DNA from: Leptolyngbya sp. DLM2.Bin15 | GTDB taxonomy: Bacteria; Cyanobacteriota; Cyanobacteriia; RECH01 | Direction of reading: 5' to 3' | DNA: 44,037 bases | Assembly: GCA_007694125.1 (NCBI GenBank) | Contig: RECH01000188.1 | Location: 1-44,037, forward strand | Shown here: positions 16,560 through 24,870 of the stretch, in pieces | How positions within the stretch are numbered: position 1 is the stretch's first letter | Layout: each line of letters opens with the position of its first letter | Notes under the pieces: generated by a model | Told to the model about the DNA's origin: nothing | The model's input: only the letters and a program-made list of their open reading frames with translations | Database searches by the model: none | Position numbers and translations under genes: made by a program

Positions 16560-17519
16560 ATGGCAAACTCTTCCCCCAACCTTACCCACCTCAACGAACG
16601 TGGTCATCTGCTCACCGAGCAGGCCAATCCCAATAGCCAAACCCTGGATCAGCTCAGCACCTTAGAGCTGGTTCAACTGTTCAACCAAGAAGACTACCGC
16701 GTCTTAGAAGCGATCGCCTCGGCCGAGACCGCGATCGCCCAGGCGATTGACCTAACGGCCCAGTGTCTCAGGCAGGGAGGACGGCTGTTTTATGTGGGAG
16801 CTGGCACCAGCGGCCGGTTGGGCGTCCTAGATGCAGCGGAATGTCCCCCCACCTTTTGCACACCGCCAGAATTGGTGCAGGGCATCATTGCTGGCGGAGC
16901 GGCGGCCTTGGTGCGCAGTTCTGAAGATTTGGAAGATCGGCAGGAAGACGGTGCAGGGGCGATCGCCCATCGCCAGGTGACTGACCTAGACGTGGTGGTG
17001 GGCATCACGGCCGGCGGCACCACGCCCTTTGTCCATGGAGCCATCCAGGCCGCTCGCCAGCGGGGAGCCCACACCATTTTTATTGCCTGTGTACCCCAGG
17101 ATCAATTTGCCATCGAGGTAGACGTCGATATTCGGCTGCTGGTGGGCCCCGAAATTTTAGCCGGATCCACCCGCCTCAAGGCCGGTACGGTCACCAAACT
17201 AGTCCTCAATACCCTGTCCACCGGCGTCATGGTGCAACTGGGCAAGGTCTACGGCAACCGCATGGTAGATGTAGCGGTGACCAACAACAAGCTCCACGAT
17301 CGCGCCCTGCGGATAGTACAAGACCTGACAGACCTCAGCCGTCCGGAGGCGGCCCTGCTGCTGGAACGTAGCGGTCGGCAAGTGAAGTTAGCATTACTGA
17401 TGCACTGGACTGGCTTAGATGCCGAAGCGGGCGATCGCCTCCTAGCCCAGCATCAGGGTCAACTGCGCCAAGCCTTAGAGCACCATTCAGCCAGCCAGAA
17501 GGATGCATCCACGGATTAA
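16560..17519 (+). CDS. murQ: N-acetylmuramic acid 6-phosphate etherase
   Basis: This 319-residue cytoplasmic enzyme cleaves the lactyl ether of MurNAc 6-phosphate to give GlcNAc 6-phosphate and lactate. The SIS-domain signature GAGTSGRLGVLDAAECPPTF begins at residue 80, the acidic SSEDLEDRQEDG segment follows, and AGTVTKLVLNTLSTG closes the domain. These are diagnostic of MurQ. The ATG is preferred over a GTG two codons upstream. It acts in recycling the cell's own wall sugars together with lytic transglycosylases such as the nearby MltA. No anmK or amgK gene is in view to supply its substrate. Confidence 0.92.
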   Translation: MANSSPNLTHLNERGHLLTEQANPNSQTLDQLSTLELVQLFNQEDYRVLEAIASAETAIAQAIDLTAQCLRQGGRLFYVGAGTSGRLGVLDAAECPPTFCTPPELVQGIIAGGAAALVRSSEDLEDRQEDGAGAIAHRQVTDLDVVVGITAGGTTPFVHGAIQAARQRGAHTIFIACVPQDQFAIEVDVDIRLLVGPEILAGSTRLKAGTVTKLVLNTLSTGVMVQLGKVYGNRMVDVAVTNNKLHDRALRIVQDLTDLSRPEAALLLERSGRQVKLALLMHWTGLDAEAGDRLLAQHQGQLRQALEHHSASQKDASTD

Positions 17520-18030
17520 TCAACCGCTGGTGTCTACGCAAATTCACGAATATTTGCTAACATCAACAAACAGGCAGGCAGTGCATACGCGTACATTTTG
17601 CGATATCTTTTGTGAAGCGATCGCCAATCTCAGGGTTTATACTTAGAAACCAGGGTGCATGTTATCGATTTTCATGGAGCGATCGCAGAACCATCCAAAT
17701 CGCGTTCACTACCACCAGGGTGTTTTTACTGAACTTGCCTCATGAAAGGTTTAGTTCAACCAAGGCTGGCTTGCGTCTAGCCCAAAAGGCTAGCCAAGGG
17801 TTAAACGCCCTTGTAGCAACCGTGTTAACCAAGCCTGCCGGTTCTTCCCTATCCATTGGGGCCATCCATGCCGTTCACCACCGTGTCACATTTGATGCGT
17901 GAGCAGGTTCTGTTCACCTCAACCTAGACCGACAATCTCTAGGCTGACTATCTAGGTGATCCGGTGGGGCGGCAGCATCGCATCTTCTTCAATCGGTTCA
18001 TGTCGTCGTCCCAACATCAGGGCGATCGCT

Positions 18031-18126
18031 ATGGGGAGACGACCTTAGGTCAACTACAGGACGACTCCCCATTCAGCTACTACAATGGGGTCTTACACCC
18101 CCCATTGCTTGCATCAGCAGGGGGCA
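18031..18126. ncRNA. Cluster of stem-loops, possible structured RNA
   Basis: ATGGGGAG (18031) pairs with CTCCCCAT (ending 18072). CAATGGGG (18083-18090) pairs with CCCCATTG (18100-18107). CATTGC (18103-18108) can instead pair with GCAATG (18121-18126). The alternatives exclude each other in part, as in switching RNAs. No promoter or terminator could be assigned, so this is a structural observation only. Confidence 0.2.
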
Positions 18127-18433
18127 ATGTACACCATCATCACTTCAGCCCCTATCTACCCAAGGCTGTATCCCTAGGATGCAGCAAGCGGGGCCATCGT
18201 TGTTACGGTGCGCCAAGTCTAGGGCGATCGCCGCCTAGCAGAATTCCATCGCCATCGCCTCCCGGATCAACGTCGTCCAGCATCGCAGGGTGGTGTCTTG
18301 ATTCCATATGGCATCCCCCTAGCCCCACATCTGATCACAAAATCTAGGTTTCTGCTCTGTTCTCACAGCAAGCATCTTCTAATTCGGGGCCCATCCGCGT
18401 AACCATAGAAGATGTAGTGAACTTCAACAGGTT

Positions 18434-18447
18434 CTGTCGTAAGACAG
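18434..18447 (+). promoter_or_regulatory. Small hairpin over the SD of the site-2 protease gene
   Basis: CTGTC-GTAA-GACAG forms a perfect 5-bp stem with a 4-base loop ending 13 bases before the ATG. The 3' arm overlaps the purine-rich AGGGA that is the only SD candidate, so folding could limit translation. Confidence 0.35.
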
Positions 18448-18460
18448 GGAAACGATAGAT

Positions 18461-19975
18461 ATGGTTACTGTTCTGATCCTATTGATCGCACTGGGTGTAT
18501 TGGGGTGGGGGCTATACCGATCGCTACCCCTCGGCAAGTTTGGCGTCTTGGCATGGCTGCAATCCGTCCTGCTCATGGCTCCTTGGTTACTCTTCTTTGC
18601 GCTATTTGCCGTTGGCATCTATCTCAACTTGGCAGCGGTTCTACTCCTGCTGCTGATCTCCATCACTGGGTATGTGCTGCTAGGGCGACGGTTGCGATCG
18701 CTCAGCCAAGATCCCCAGGTTCAAGAAAAAATGGCTATGTTGAAAAACTCGACAGCCCCATCTGCCTCGTCCTTGGATGCAACATCGTCCACGGATGAAA
18801 CAGCCGAGGGGTCACCTGCCAAGTCAGTCACGCCGTCGGAGGAGACCGCCAACCTCGACGTGATTCCCATGCCCGCTGAGGACTTGAAAGCGGTGCAGGG
18901 TATTTTTGGCATTGACACATTTTTTGCCACGGAAACCCTACCCTACCAAGAGGGCGTCATCTTTAAAGGGAACCTACGAGGTGAAGCCGCAGATGTGCAT
19001 GAGCAACTCAGCAGCCTCCTCAAGGATCGAGTAGGCGATCGCTATAACCTGTTTTTAGTGCCCGCTCCCGATAGCCGCCCCACCATTGTGGTGTTGCCAA
19101 GCCGCAACGGCCCCCAGCCCAGCACTACCGCCCAGCGGCTCACTGCTTTGCTATTGGCGCTGCTCACCTTTGCCACCTGCATGGAAACGGCGGGGCTATT
19201 TTTGGGGTTTGATCTACTCAACGAAGCCAGTCGCTACTCCGAAGCCTTTCCCCTAGGCATTGGCATTGTGCTAATTTTGGCCGCCCATGAACTGGGGCAT
19301 TGGCTGACGGCCGAACGCTATCAGGTGCGTCTCAGCCCACCATTTTTCATCCCCACCTGGCAAATTGGTTCCTTTGGTGCCCTCACCCGCTTTGAAACAT
19401 TGCTGAAAAACCGCAGCATCTTGTTCGACATTTCCTTAGCCGGGCCGGCAGTGGGTGGCGTGGTATCCCTAGTGGCCTTGGTGATTGGTCTCGTGCTGTC
19501 TGGCCCCAACAGCCTTTTCCAAGTGCCGACGGAGTTTTTCCAAGGATCCATCTTGGTGGGCATGTTAGCCCGCATCGTGCTGGGAGAAGGGCTGCAGCAA
19601 AGTATCGTGAGTATCCATCCTCTAACAATCCTAGGCTGGCTGGGTCTGGTCATTACCGCCCTCAATCTTATGCCCGCCGGACAGTTAGATGGCGGACGGG
19701 TGATGCAAGCGGTCTACGGACGCAAGGTTGCCCGTTGGTCTACGATTATCACGCTGATTGTGTTGGGCATCGCCACCTTTGCAAACCCCCTTGCTCTCTA
19801 CTGGGCTGTGTTGATTCTATTTCTACAGCGTGGTCTAGAGCGTCCTTGCTTAGAAGAAATTTCTGAGCCCGATGATGCCAGGGCAGCCCTGGGTCTCTTG
19901 GCTTTCTTCTTAATGGCTGCAACATTACTTCCAGTGACGCCGGCTTTGGCTGGGCGGCTGGGCATAGGAGGATAA
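18461..19975 (+). CDS. Site-2 protease, EGY-like M50 metallopeptidase
   Basis: The 504-residue membrane protease has two or three N-terminal membrane segments (about 1-18, 31-52, 55-75), a Ser/Thr-rich linker, and a soluble domain with FGIDTFFATETLPYQEGVIF (from 150), which is typical of cyanobacterial and plastid EGY-type proteins. The M50 core follows: the zinc motif HELGH at 276-280 and the second motif LMPAGQLDGGRVMQ near 404. It cleaves membrane proteins within the bilayer, often to free anti-sigma or regulatory factors. Its stop lies two bases before the next ATG, so the PIN-like gene is in the same transcript. Substrate unknown. Confidence 0.88.
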   Translation: MVTVLILLIALGVLGWGLYRSLPLGKFGVLAWLQSVLLMAPWLLFFALFAVGIYLNLAAVLLLLLISITGYVLLGRRLRSLSQDPQVQEKMAMLKNSTAPSASSLDATSSTDETAEGSPAKSVTPSEETANLDVIPMPAEDLKAVQGIFGIDTFFATETLPYQEGVIFKGNLRGEAADVHEQLSSLLKDRVGDRYNLFLVPAPDSRPTIVVLPSRNGPQPSTTAQRLTALLLALLTFATCMETAGLFLGFDLLNEASRYSEAFPLGIGIVLILAAHELGHWLTAERYQVRLSPPFFIPTWQIGSFGALTRFETLLKNRSILFDISLAGPAVGGVVSLVALVIGLVLSGPNSLFQVPTEFFQGSILVGMLARIVLGEGLQQSIVSIHPLTILGWLGLVITALNLMPAGQLDGGRVMQAVYGRKVARWSTIITLIVLGIATFANPLALYWAVLILFLQRGLERPCLEEISEPDDARAALGLLAFFLMAATLLPVTPALAGRLGIGG

Positions 19976-19977
19976 CC

Positions 19978-20781
19978 ATGGCAACTGCAATCCCACCCGT
20001 TGAAGTCGTTCTAGATCTCAGTACGTTATCGGTAACGAATACACGAGAGTGGATGGGCTTTGCGCGGGTGGGAACGTGCCATGTCCCCAAAATTATCCAT
20101 GAAGAAATGCGGTTTCTCCACGAACGGGCTCCCGACCCTGACCTAGAGCGGGTAGCCCGAGAGTTTAACCGCTTTTATCGAGACTGCCAATGGCACATCA
20201 GTGATGCGATCGCCCACCATCCGGCCCTGCGTTCCTCCAGCGGCGAAGCGTTGACCAAACGCAACCGGATTGGGCTGGCGGTGGCGCGATGTGCCTACGG
20301 TCTTGCCGAGGATAACCCGACCCATTTGGTGGTTCTCGTGGTCAGCGATCGCGCCATGATGCAGCGCATCTACAGCATGAAGGTGCCCAATCTCTGTGCC
20401 ATTAATGGGGCCATGCTGCTGCAGTGGAGCCAAACGGGGCAGCGCCCCATTCCCATCATTCAAAAAATTCAAGAAATGCGGATTTCATCGGGCACGCGGG
20501 CACGCCTAGCGGTCAATGCCTCGTCCAGTCCCCGCAGCACCTACATTCAAACCTCCACCCGCATTCAATCCAACTCCGAGCCGCGGCGGCGATCGCCCGT
20601 GGTTCATGCGCCGATTGCTTCCACACCCAACTGGCTACCGGATGTCATTTCCATCCTAACGGCCCTAGCGGCCCTAGCCATCGCGATCGCCGTGGGCTGG
20701 TATATGCTCTCCCATTCCGCTTCTCAGCAAAGCAGCCCCCAAAGCCGCCTCTGGCTAGCAGCCCAGATTACCTCTAGTTAG
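19978..20781 (+). CDS. PIN-like domain protein with C-terminal membrane anchor
   Basis: The 267-residue protein has an N-terminal PIN-like fold of about 165 residues. Acidic candidates for metal binding are D13 (VVLDLSTLS), E42/E43 (IIHEEMRFLHE) and D124 (LVVLVVSDRAMMQR), each at the end of a predicted strand. A Ser/Arg-rich linker leads to one membrane segment at about 223-244, so it is tail-anchored with the putative nuclease on the cytoplasmic side. PIN domains usually cut RNA; activity here is unproven. It is directly coupled to the site-2 protease, which could release it. There is no partner antitoxin. Its stop overlaps the convergent kinase gene by 4 bases. Confidence 0.7.
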   Translation: MATAIPPVEVVLDLSTLSVTNTREWMGFARVGTCHVPKIIHEEMRFLHERAPDPDLERVAREFNRFYRDCQWHISDAIAHHPALRSSSGEALTKRNRIGLAVARCAYGLAEDNPTHLVVLVVSDRAMMQRIYSMKVPNLCAINGAMLLQWSQTGQRPIPIIQKIQEMRISSGTRARLAVNASSSPRSTYIQTSTRIQSNSEPRRRSPVVHAPIASTPNWLPDVISILTALAALAIAIAVGWYMLSHSASQQSSPQSRLWLAAQITSS

Positions 20782-22061
20782 CCTCGGTGCAACGACCGAC
20801 GCTGCGCCAAACGCGCCACCCCATAGGCGGCCTCGGTTTGCGCAGCCGGACGTACGGGCACGGGTAGATAGCGATCGCGAATGGCTGTCCAAGTCGAATT
20901 CTGGGCCCCGCCGCCCGCCGTATAGACCTGGGTCAAGGGCGAAGCACCCAAATCTACCAAGCGCTGATAGCCCTGGGCTTCAATCCGGGCCATCCCTTCC
21001 AAGATGCCCTGCAGAAACAGCACATCCTCAGGGGGGCGGGGCGTCAGCCGCGGCGGCAGGTGGGGATCCGCCACAGGAAAGCGTTCGCCTGGGCCCGGCA
21101 GCGGATAGTAGTCGAGCTGGCTAGGAATCGCAGCATCGATCTGCTGACTCAGATGGGCGATCGCCTCATCATCAAAAAACTGCCGCAGCACCGCTCCCCC
21201 CGTATTCGACGCTCCCCCCACCAGCCACTGATCGCCCCAACGATGGCTATAAATTCCCTCCGCAGGACAATCGACACGGGTTTGGCTGAGCAGCTTGAGC
21301 ACCAAGGTCGATCCTAGCGAGGTGACCGCCTGCCCTGGCACCACCGCCTCACTGGCCAAAAATGCCGCGATGCTATCGGTGGTGCCCGCACAAACCTCGC
21401 AGCTCTCGGGGATGGAAAACTGTTGGGCGATCGCCGGCTGTAGACAGGCAATGGGGCAACCGGGAGTCAGCACTTGGGGCAAGCGCACCGACTGCACCGC
21501 CGCTGGCAGGGTTTGAAACCAATCGGGATAGCGATCGCCCACCACGTCGTAGCCCAGCTTCAGGGCATTGTGATAATCGCTGAGGCCCAGAATGCCGTGG
21601 AGTTGGAAGGCTAGCCAATCGGCCTGATGCAGCAGGTAGAGGGGGCCGTCTCGGGTCAAGCCGCGATCGCCCCACCATAGTAATTTCGCCAAACTAGAGG
21701 TAGCGCTGATCACCGGATGATCTGGGGGAGCGATCGCCCTCAGGTCGTCTATCACCACCTGACCGCGACTATCGTTATACAACAGCGGCTCCGTCACCGG
21801 ATGCCCCTGGGCATCACACAACAGCACCGTCCCCGACGTACCATTGAGAGCGATCGCCCCCAACCCTTGCCGCACCGTCAGGGGAAGCTGCCCCAAAAGC
21901 TGAATGAGGGCCTGCCGCCATTGCTCAGCCCATTGCGCCGGATCCCCAAGCTCCACCGTCACCCGCCCAGAGGATACGATTGCACCAGATGGATCAAGGG
22001 CGATCGCCCGCGCCCCGGATGTGCCGAAATCAATGCCGAGGGCGTAGTGCTCTGCGTTCAT
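20778..22061 (-). CDS. FGGY-family sugar kinase, probable D-ribulokinase
   Basis: The 427-residue product starts YALGIDFGTSGARAIALD, the FGGY phosphate-binding motif, followed by ALNGTSGTVLLCD and LLYNDSRGQ. The second half has GTTDSIAAFLAS and VYTAGGGAQNSTWTAIRDR of the ATP site. It is shorter than classic xylulokinases (about 480-500) and matches the length of the cyanobacterial/plant D-ribulose kinase group (SePSK of Synechococcus, plant XK1). I assign phosphorylation of D-ribulose to ribulose 5-phosphate on that basis. The second ATG is chosen since AGGA lies 7 bases before it; an in-frame ATG two codons upstream is too close to any SD. Confidence 0.8.
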   Translation of the reverse strand: MNAEHYALGIDFGTSGARAIALDPSGAIVSSGRVTVELGDPAQWAEQWRQALIQLLGQLPLTVRQGLGAIALNGTSGTVLLCDAQGHPVTEPLLYNDSRGQVVIDDLRAIAPPDHPVISATSSLAKLLWWGDRGLTRDGPLYLLHQADWLAFQLHGILGLSDYHNALKLGYDVVGDRYPDWFQTLPAAVQSVRLPQVLTPGCPIACLQPAIAQQFSIPESCEVCAGTTDSIAAFLASEAVVPGQAVTSLGSTLVLKLLSQTRVDCPAEGIYSHRWGDQWLVGGASNTGGAVLRQFFDDEAIAHLSQQIDAAIPSQLDYYPLPGPGERFPVADPHLPPRLTPRPPEDVLFLQGILEGMARIEAQGYQRLVDLGASPLTQVYTAGGGAQNSTWTAIRDRYLPVPVRPAAQTEAAYGVARLAQRRSLHRG

Positions 22062-22093
22062 CTGCATGTCCTAGTACTCTGAGGCGTAAGTAA

Positions 22094-22115
22094 CCCGCCT
22101 AGTTGCTGAGGCGGG
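22094..22115. repeat. Hairpin CCCGCCT/AGGCGGG
   Basis: A perfect 7-bp GC-rich stem with an 8-base loop. On the minus strand it lies about 35 bases upstream of the ribulokinase start, in its leader, and its right flank leads into the heptamer array. It could be an intergenic dispersed repeat. Confidence 0.6.
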
Positions 22116-22141
22116 AAACCTTGCGTATCCTGGAATTCCTT

Positions 22142-22197
22142 TTCGTTCTTCTGTCTTCTATCTTCTGTCTTCGTTCTTCGTTCTTCGTTCTTCTATC
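22142..22197. repeat. Degenerate heptamer tandem repeat (STRR-like)
   Basis: Eight head-to-tail 7-mers of form TTCNNTC are present: TTCGTTC, TTCTGTC, TTCTATC, TTCTGTC, three TTCGTTC and TTCTATC. Short tandemly repeated heptamers are a known feature of cyanobacterial spacers. One strand is pure pyrimidine apart from G and A at the variable positions. Confidence 0.92.
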
Positions 22198-22385
22198 TTG
22201 CAGTACTAGTCTATGGGCATAGTCATTCTGGAATGATCATTGACCTATCTATCGTTGGGCTACCTGTATAGCGATCCCCATAGCGATCCCCCAACCATCA
22301 GCGAACCCGCCAGTGTACGATTCAAAAGCTGTCCGCCATCCATGCCTGCGGCCAGCCTTTGCCCATCTATCCCGCCCTAGATGCT

Positions 22386-23342
22386 ATGAAACGGTTGATT
22401 TCCCTTGGCGTTAGCCTAATTATTCTAGTCGTTATCTACCAGCGCATTGACCTAGAAGGTCTTGTGCAGGTGTTTCAGGACTGCGATCGCCTGTGGATGG
22501 CCATCAGCCTAGGTATGGTCATTCCCCTCACCCTGTTGACGGCATGGCGACTACAGCAGTTGGTGCCCGCTAAGGTTCACCTAGGGCTAGGCGAATCCAA
22601 CCGGCTGATTCTAGCCGCCAGTACCTTGAATATGGTGCTGCCCTCCAAAATGGGAGACATTGCCAAAGCCTACTTCATGCGCGATCGCGGTCACCTCAGT
22701 GGATCCTTAGCGCTCTCCCTCGTGGTGTTTGAAAAGGCCTGCGACCTACTGTCGTTATTACTGTGGTGCGTCTTTGGCTTGATGCTCTACCCCAACAAAG
22801 ACTGGCTGTTTTGGATCATGACCCTAGCCGTAGTCAGCGGTTTGGTTCTCGGGATTCTGCTGCTGAGTTCGCCGAAGATAGCCCAGTGGAGCTTTCGCAC
22901 CCTAGGACGCATTGCCCCCAAAGCCCTACATCCCAAGCTGGTGAAACTCAGCCATGCCTGGAGCGAAATGCACAGCTACTTTTGGGGCGATCGCCGTCAA
23001 CTGTTGCGCATCACCCTCACGTCCATCGTCATTTGGTTTTTACACCTGCTGCAGATCTGGTTTTTCATCCTGGCGCTGAGGGCTTCAACGCCCTTCTTAG
23101 CCAATCTAGCCCTATCGCCCCTGGCCATTTTGGCAGGGCTCTTGCCCCTCACCTTTGCCGGCGTTGGTACCCGCGATGCGGCCTTGATCTTGTTTTACCA
23201 GCCCTACTTTAGCGCCGCCACCGGAGCCGCCCTAGGCCTGCTTTGCACATCCCGCTACCTGTTGCCCGCCATCGGTGGTCTACCCTTTTTAGGGCAGTAC
23301 CTGAGCACCGTCAAACCACAGACTCCCCACGAATCTCCCTAG
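22386..23342 (+). CDS. Flippase-like membrane protein (LPG synthase TM / UPF0104 family)
   Basis: This 318-residue membrane protein has about eight hydrophobic segments and the pattern of the lysylphosphatidylglycerol-synthase transmembrane/UPF0104 family: RLQQLVP, LGESNRLILAAS, NMVLPSKMGDIAKAYFMR (the conserved PxKxGD... region) and FAGVGTRDAALI near the C-terminus. Relatives act as lipid-linked flippases or in glycolipid transfer; this one has no fused synthase domain. Substrate is unknown. I start at MKRLIS, where the first membrane helix begins; a TTG nine codons upstream is possible. Its stop overlaps the next convergent gene within CTAG. Confidence 0.75.
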   Translation: MKRLISLGVSLIILVVIYQRIDLEGLVQVFQDCDRLWMAISLGMVIPLTLLTAWRLQQLVPAKVHLGLGESNRLILAASTLNMVLPSKMGDIAKAYFMRDRGHLSGSLALSLVVFEKACDLLSLLLWCVFGLMLYPNKDWLFWIMTLAVVSGLVLGILLLSSPKIAQWSFRTLGRIAPKALHPKLVKLSHAWSEMHSYFWGDRRQLLRITLTSIVIWFLHLLQIWFFILALRASTPFLANLALSPLAILAGLLPLTFAGVGTRDAALILFYQPYFSAATGAALGLLCTSRYLLPAIGGLPFLGQYLSTVKPQTPHESP

Positions 23343-23545
23343 GGCTCTTCGCGTTCTAACTGTTCTTCCAAGTCACGAATTTGTCCCCGTGCCTCCACTA
23401 GTTCTGCGGCCAAGGTGCGTAAACTCTGACGAGCGGTATTGAGATAGGCCTCCGCCTTTTGGCGATCGCCTGTTTGCAGAGCGTAGTTAGCGTCTTCTAG
23501 GCAGTCTTGCAGCACCACGAAATCCAAGGTTTTTGAAAGCATCAT
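23339..23545 (-). CDS. Small coiled-coil-like hypothetical protein
   Basis: A 68-residue, fully helical-looking product: ALQTGDRQKAEAYLNTARQS in the middle resembles a TPR-like or hairpin helix pair, and the tail LVEARGQIRDLEEQLEREEP has heptad spacing of a coiled coil. It has no membrane segment. The conserved-looking helix pattern and the 4-base overlap of stops with the upstream convergent gene support it as real, but I do not recognise the family. Confidence 0.6.
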   Translation of the reverse strand: MMLSKTLDFVVLQDCLEDANYALQTGDRQKAEAYLNTARQSLRTLAAELVEARGQIRDLEEQLEREEP

Positions 23546-23743
23546 AGGTAGAATCCCCGTATCAGATAGGTCTATTTATGGTTCAAAGCCATGATCGGTT
23601 CAAAGAACAGATAGGTTCCCTCATCAACCCCTGAGGAAAACTGCCTGTAGTGTAGCGCTGATCAACGATGAGATCGGCTCAGCTCTACCTCATTGTTATG
23701 TTTGGCCCATGCTAGCCTAGTTTTTTTTCATGGCTTAGAGTCT

Positions 23744-24610
23744 ATGACCCCTCACCCCTCACCCCACGCATCTTTACCAACTCCCGATTGGCAAAGATGG
23801 GGCAGCAAAACCTACATCATGGGCATCCTCAATGTCACGCCCGATAGTTTCAGTGATGGCGGAGAGTTTACCAGCCTCGATCGGGCGATCGCCCAAGCCC
23901 AGCAGATGGTTAAGGCTGGAGCGGATCTAATCGACATTGGCGGTGAATCCACACGCCCCCAAGCCGCGCCCGTCTCCCTAGAGGAAGAATTGCAGCGAGT
24001 GATTCCGGTGATTCAGGCCCTGCGCCAAGGATCAGCGGCGATCGCCACCCCCATTTCCATCGACACCACCAAGGCCGCGGTGGCACAAGCGGCAGTGGCA
24101 GCAGGAGCCAATCTAGTCAATGACGTCTCCGGGGGCACCTACGATGCGGCCATGCTGCCCACCGTTGCCCAGCTCGGTGTTCCCATCGTGCTCATGCACC
24201 TACGCGGCACCCCCCAAACCATGCAGCAGCTCACCGACTATGACGACGTTGTGGGCGATATCATCCATGTTTTACAAGCCAGAGCCCACGCGGCGATCGC
24301 TGCCGGCATCACGCCTGGCAATATTATTCTGGATCCAGGCATTGGTTTTGCTAAAACCTACGAGCAAAATCTCGACATTCTTCGCCACATTCCGCGTCTA
24401 CGCGCCCTTGGCTATCCGCTGCTGATCGGCCCATCGCGCAAACGGTTTATTGGCGATATTCTCAACCAACCCGATCCTCAACAGCGCGTCTGGGGTACAG
24501 CCGCCGCCTGCTGTGCCGCGATCGCCCACCATGCCGATATCCTGCGCGTCCATGATGTGGCGGAGATGGCCGACGTTTGTCGGGTAGCCGATGCGATCTG
24601 GCGCGCCTAG
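23744..24610 (+). CDS. folP: Dihydropteroate synthase
   Basis: This 288-residue folate enzyme joins dihydropterin pyrophosphate to p-aminobenzoate. Signatures: GILNVTPDSFSDGG near residue 28, DLIDIGGESTRP, NDVSGG, VLMHLRGTPQTM, DPGIGFAKT and IGPSRKRFIG. All expected conserved residues of the TIM barrel appear present. I start at MTPHPSPH; an upstream in-frame start adds 17 hydrophobic residues and runs through a T-run, which is unlikely to be coding. There is no other folate gene next to it. Confidence 0.93.
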   Translation: MTPHPSPHASLPTPDWQRWGSKTYIMGILNVTPDSFSDGGEFTSLDRAIAQAQQMVKAGADLIDIGGESTRPQAAPVSLEEELQRVIPVIQALRQGSAAIATPISIDTTKAAVAQAAVAAGANLVNDVSGGTYDAAMLPTVAQLGVPIVLMHLRGTPQTMQQLTDYDDVVGDIIHVLQARAHAAIAAGITPGNIILDPGIGFAKTYEQNLDILRHIPRLRALGYPLLIGPSRKRFIGDILNQPDPQQRVWGTAAACCAAIAHHADILRVHDVAEMADVCRVADAIWRA

Positions 24611-24639
24611 AGGCCGGTCGTCCTAGATCTCAAGCGTCC

Positions 24640-24870
24640 TCAAGCGTCCTGAATCTCAATCAACTTACGCTTGGCAGTCAGCCCTGATGTGATCGTCACC
24701 CGAGACTTAGGAATCGCGTAGTACTCAGCGATCGCCCCCACCAATTCAGCATTGGCCTTCCCGTCCACCGGCGGCGACGCGAGGCGTACCAGCAGCGTGC
24801 CATCCTCCAAGAGGGCGATCGCGGGTCGTTTGGACTTGGGCTTCACCGTCACCCAAACTTTTCTGACCAT
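24640..24870 (-). CDS. DUF167 / YggU family protein
   Basis: A 76-residue protein with VWVTVKPKSKRPAI, SPPVDGKANAELVGAIAEYY and SRVTITSGLTAKRKLIEI, all diagnostic of YggU/DUF167 (PF02594). Structure is known in relatives but function is not established. Its ATG overlaps the stop of the upstream GIDE-domain gene in TGATG, so it is translated by coupling. It converges with folP across a 29-base gap. Confidence 0.85.
   Translation of the reverse strand: MVRKVWVTVKPKSKRPAIALLEDGTLLVRLASPPVDGKANAELVGAIAEYYAIPKSRVTITSGLTAKRKLIEIQDA

Larger units (their letters stand above)
17520..18460. other. 940-base gene-free region with several hairpins
   Basis: Two open frames here (on the plus strand, 96 and 127 codons) have low-complexity His/Pro/Ser-rich products and no family likeness, so I do not call them. 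The DNA holds two close hairpins near 17780-17815, then three more between 18030 and 18126. A structured RNA or a decayed element is possible. No known cyanobacterial RNA such as Yfr1 was recognised. Confidence 0.5.
22062..22385. other. Repeat-bearing divergent spacer
   Basis: This spacer separates the ribulokinase and flippase-like genes. It contains the hairpin CCCGCCT-N8-AGGCGGG (22094-22115) and a run of degenerate heptamers. It also shows GTACTCTGAGGCG next to a second CTGAGGCG inside the hairpin, a direct repeat. No gene seen. Confidence 0.6.

Noticed and set aside
17612-17902. 96-codon GTG-initiated frame
   Set aside because: No SD, mixed composition and no family resemblance; it covers two hairpins.
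17964-18347. 127-codon frame in the long spacer
   Set aside because: Ser/Pro/His-rich product without conserved blocks; it lies across alternative stem-loops.
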